Shown here in pieces: positions 32,741 to 35,279 of a DNA stretch of 35,279 bases (the stretch's first letter is position 1; each line of letters starts with the position of its first letter). Under the pieces are notes generated by a model. That model saw only the letters and a list, made by a program, of their open reading frames with translations. It had not been told where the DNA came from and ran no database searches. Origin of the DNA: a virus; IMG/VR virus record IMGVR_UViG_3300007538_000083, positions 1-35,279 of that record; one strand, 5' to 3'. Made by a program: the position numbers and the translations under genes.

Positions 32741-34448
32741 ATTAATCCCAGCGGATAAACAATATAAAGGTGCTCCTTTATTAGATACCACATTAAATAT
32801 TGATTTAGATGGTACAAACAGACATCTTATTGAAGGTGACATAAGTGTACCATTAAATTTAGCTGAAAGATTTAATGATGAAAGACAAAACTTTTCGTTA
32901 TATAGAATATATGGTAAATTACAACCATATATTGAAAATGTTTACTCTGGTAGAGCAGACCAAACAGTTTCTAACTTAATTTATAATATGTATTTGACTA
33001 GTAGTTATTTAAGTGCAAACACTACCACTACTAGTGTTAATTTTTTTGGATATCCAGATTTTTCAGAGTTTGATTTTGTTAGAAATGATGTTGATGAATC
33101 TGTAAATGATGAAACTAATTGGAACTTATATGTTACCATACCAACAACATGTGATGAATTACAACCTATGTCATTTACAGCAGAAGAAGGTGGTGATTCT
33201 ATGTCTTTTATGGCATATGAAGGTATACCATATGTTATTAGAAATAAAAGAGTCGATGGTAGAAATCTTTTAGAATTTACTTGCCCAGTACCACACGGAT
33301 TAAATAAAAGTGATTATGTTATATTAGACATTAAAGAACCAACAAATTACACTTTTAGTAATGGAATATCTACATATCCAATATTTAGTTTTGGTAATGG
33401 TAAAAGAAAAAGTGAAAAATATGTTTTTAACTTATATATACCACAAGTTGATGTTGGAAATAATACAATAAATGATGGTGCTTTAGGAGTATTTAAAAGA
33501 CAAATAAATAAAAGTGATAGTTTTAGTATTTCTAATTATTATGTATTAGTTCATGAAATAATTACTAATGTAGAAGATTACCAAATAACAAGTTGTGGAT
33601 TCGCTGAAGGTGTTTTTAAAAGAATTGAAAAATTTCAACCAAGTTCTGAATCACCAAATAATCAAGATAGAATTGCGGTTAAACAGGACTATCCAACTTA
33701 CATATATACATTTACTAAAGATATAAATGTAAAAAAATATTTAGATAATTTAAAAAGACCAATAACTACATTATATGTTAGTATTTTATTAAGGAATAAT
33801 TTGGGTTACTTTAATTATCCACCAAATTATGGGTGGGAATGGAATTTCCCTTATTCTTTTTCAGATTCAAATACTTTATCACAGGTAGTAAAAGGGAACC
33901 CTAACGATTTACAACCAGTGACTGGTTTAATATATAATATACCAGGTAATGACCCAACTAGTCCTTTCAAATCTGGGATACCTTTAGTTCCTGGTGATAA
34001 ACTTAGAGGAGCATTTACAGAATATAATAATTATGAGTTAAAGGAAAGAACTATTTCTGAAATAAAACACAGTTTTAATTTTAATTCACAAATTTTTAGT
34101 GGTAGTGATGGGTATATGTATAAACCACATTATCCAGTTAAAATTAGAGTATATTCTGATTATATAGAAAATGGTGACCCTAAAAAAGTTGCTAATATAC
34201 CAAATTACTCCACATATTTTGAAATAGAAAAAACATGGAAATGGAGAGACATATATGAAATTGGTTTTGTAGAAGGAACAAACGGAGTAGATTATCCATT
34301 TTTAAATGCAGCTCACTACCCAAAAAGAGATATAAATTTTTTCACGTCTAGAACAGTTAGAAGTACTGCTTTTAGTAGTAGCGATTCTATATCATTTAGT
34401 GGTGCTAATAATACTTTAGAAAATTTTGTTATAGATGGTTGTGAATAA
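32721..34448 (+). CDS. putative virion structural protein, unknown
   Basis: A 575-residue beta-rich protein with Asn, Thr, Tyr and Ser abundance typical of phage structural proteins. It contains LIEGDISVPLNLAERFNDER near the start, FTCPVPHGLNKSDYVILDI in the middle, and a C-terminal region with KIRVYSDYIE and KTWKWRDIYEIGFVEG. No enzymatic motif, signal or membrane helix is seen. Two adjacent ATG codons (32721 and 32724) can start it. The overlap of 20 bases with the gene before, and of 14 with the gene after, shows one operon of baseplate or fibre-network proteins, in the region where T4 has gp8. It is not recognisable as gp8. Confidence 0.65.
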   Translation: MMDRNYKLIPADKQYKGAPLLDTTLNIDLDGTNRHLIEGDISVPLNLAERFNDERQNFSLYRIYGKLQPYIENVYSGRADQTVSNLIYNMYLTSSYLSANTTTTSVNFFGYPDFSEFDFVRNDVDESVNDETNWNLYVTIPTTCDELQPMSFTAEEGGDSMSFMAYEGIPYVIRNKRVDGRNLLEFTCPVPHGLNKSDYVILDIKEPTNYTFSNGISTYPIFSFGNGKRKSEKYVFNLYIPQVDVGNNTINDGALGVFKRQINKSDSFSISNYYVLVHEIITNVEDYQITSCGFAEGVFKRIEKFQPSSESPNNQDRIAVKQDYPTYIYTFTKDINVKKYLDNLKRPITTLYVSILLRNNLGYFNYPPNYGWEWNFPYSFSDSNTLSQVVKGNPNDLQPVTGLIYNIPGNDPTSPFKSGIPLVPGDKLRGAFTEYNNYELKERTISEIKHSFNFNSQIFSGSDGYMYKPHYPVKIRVYSDYIENGDPKKVANIPNYSTYFEIEKTWKWRDIYEIGFVEGTNGVDYPFLNAAHYPKRDINFFTSRTVRSTAFSSSDSISFSGANNTLENFVIDGCE

Positions 34449-35279
34449 ACTAAGATTAAGAGTAAACCAAATAAAAGATGGTGTTTATGACCGTCAAATA
34501 ATTTTTCCATTCGGACAAACATATGATGAAGCTGGTAGGGGTGATTTGGTTAAAAAATATGAGGATGATACCATAGATAAATTAGTTGGTATTAAAAAAG
34601 ATTATGAAGTTGTTAGATATACTCACGCACCTTTATTAAATGGAGACCCAAGTCCTAATATATTTTACAATTTTAATTTAGGTGCCATGATAGATTCTAA
34701 TCTTAGTACTTTTACTACATTATTTCCATCAGAACCTAATTTATCAACTTCACTAGGTCCCCCTTTTGGGTGGGACACTAATAACGACCCTTGTCCAGAT
34801 AAGTTACCTGATTATTATCCAGATAATTCCACTAATACCATTTATTTACCCTATGACCCAAATGACATAACGTCTTGGTATGGTTACGATTTTCAAGGGT
34901 TTACACCAGAAGAGACATATAAAAGTAAAACAACATTTACGAAAAGTTTTTTTAAGTTAGACTTATACAATAGTAGAGACCGAAAACAACAAAAATTATT
35001 TATTAGCATAATAATTAACCCAATAAATGGTATAAAGATATTAAGACCTACTTTAAGTGTACAATGTCCTTCCGAAATTCCAGATGGTAGATATAATTGT
35101 AGACCAGAAGGTGAACAATTTTGTCCTACACCTAATTTCGAATTAGACCCAATAAATAACAATGAGGGTTATTTTATTTATTGGTTAAAAGAAAAGACAT
35201 TTTTAGATATAGATGTATTTTACATGAGTTGCAAATTTTATAATGGTAAAACTGGAGAAGTTACACAATTAATTAATAC
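34435..35279 (+). CDS. putative virion structural protein, 5' part (cut by window end)
   Basis: From the ATG at 34435 an open frame runs to the right edge without a stop (281 complete codons). The start overlaps the end of the preceding gene by 14 bases in another frame. The protein begins MVVNKLRLRVNQIKDGVYDR and has Asn/Pro/Tyr-rich text such as TIYLPYDPNDITSWYGYDF and a beta-type stretch near FISIIINPINGIKI. Cys residues appear late (VQCPSEIPDGRYNCRPEGEQF). No known domain is recognised. Its place within the baseplate operon suggests a structural protein. The minus-strand frame at 34893-35162 is a shadow of it. Confidence 0.65.
   Translation, partial: MVVNKLRLRVNQIKDGVYDRQIIFPFGQTYDEAGRGDLVKKYEDDTIDKLVGIKKDYEVVRYTHAPLLNGDPSPNIFYNFNLGAMIDSNLSTFTTLFPSEPNLSTSLGPPFGWDTNNDPCPDKLPDYYPDNSTNTIYLPYDPNDITSWYGYDFQGFTPEETYKSKTTFTKSFFKLDLYNSRDRKQQKLFISIIINPINGIKILRPTLSVQCPSEIPDGRYNCRPEGEQFCPTPNFELDPINNNEGYFIYWLKEKTFLDIDVFYMSCKFYNGKTGEVTQLIN

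Noticed and set aside
1-35279. tRNA genes, CRISPR arrays, insertion sequences, inteins or introns
   Set aside because: Nothing resembling these was seen; nrdA, nrdB and the helicase read through without interruption.

Overview
The window is a strongly AT-rich stretch of a T4-like contractile-tailed phage genome. Every convincing gene is on the + strand, spacing is tight and several genes overlap. Recognisable T4-type parts are a tail tube (gp19-like), baseplate hub assembly proteins (gp26/gp51-like), a tape measure, a LysM-like wedge protein (gp53-like), gp25, gp6, a gp32-like single-strand binding protein, UvsX, a 5'-3' exonuclease/RNase H, a gp41-like helicase and class Ia NrdA/NrdB. Start codons are preceded by A-rich tracts rather than GGAGG-type ribosome binding sites. 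With a Cys-rich small protein of a type I associate with Bacteroidota, this points to a Bacteroidota (perhaps flavobacterial) host; that host call is inference.

Layout. 1-1502: end of an unknown gene, two overlapping small membrane-protein genes and a HAD-family phosphatase-like gene. 1645-17325: tail tube, then a terminator, then gp26/gp51 chaperone frames that seem to be joined by ribosomal frameshifting, the tape measure, a 1685-aa tube/baseplate protein carrying an OmpA-like domain, the gp53-like protein and a 2132-aa hub protein ending in a zinc amidase. 17375-18321: two small unknown genes, the second very acidic, closed by a strong terminator at 18347. 18424-26862: replication, recombination and nucleotide block (SSB, UvsX, SlyD-like FKBP, RNase H, an unknown protein, helicase, NrdB, NrdA, a CCxxxCxHC protein and a degenerate Smr-like protein). 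26896-35279: baseplate wedge genes gp25 and gp6, a 1151-aa protein with membrane helices in the gp7 position, a 575-aa protein and a last gene cut by the window end.

How it fits together. The tube - frameshifted chaperone - tape measure order matches the usual logic of long tails: the chaperone coats the tape measure while the tube polymerises on the baseplate. The hub, wedge and peptidoglycan-active or peptidoglycan-binding modules would build the baseplate and pierce the Gram-negative wall. The replication block supplies dNTPs (NrdA/B), unwinds DNA (gp41), protects single strands (gp32), recombines (UvsX) and removes primers (RNase H). An 8-mer, TATTTATA or TATTTATT, lies 10 to 46 bases before ten start codons, mostly structural genes, and is a candidate late promoter or leader element. 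No tRNA, CRISPR array, insertion sequence or origin was seen, and no gene-free stretch exceeds 300 bases.
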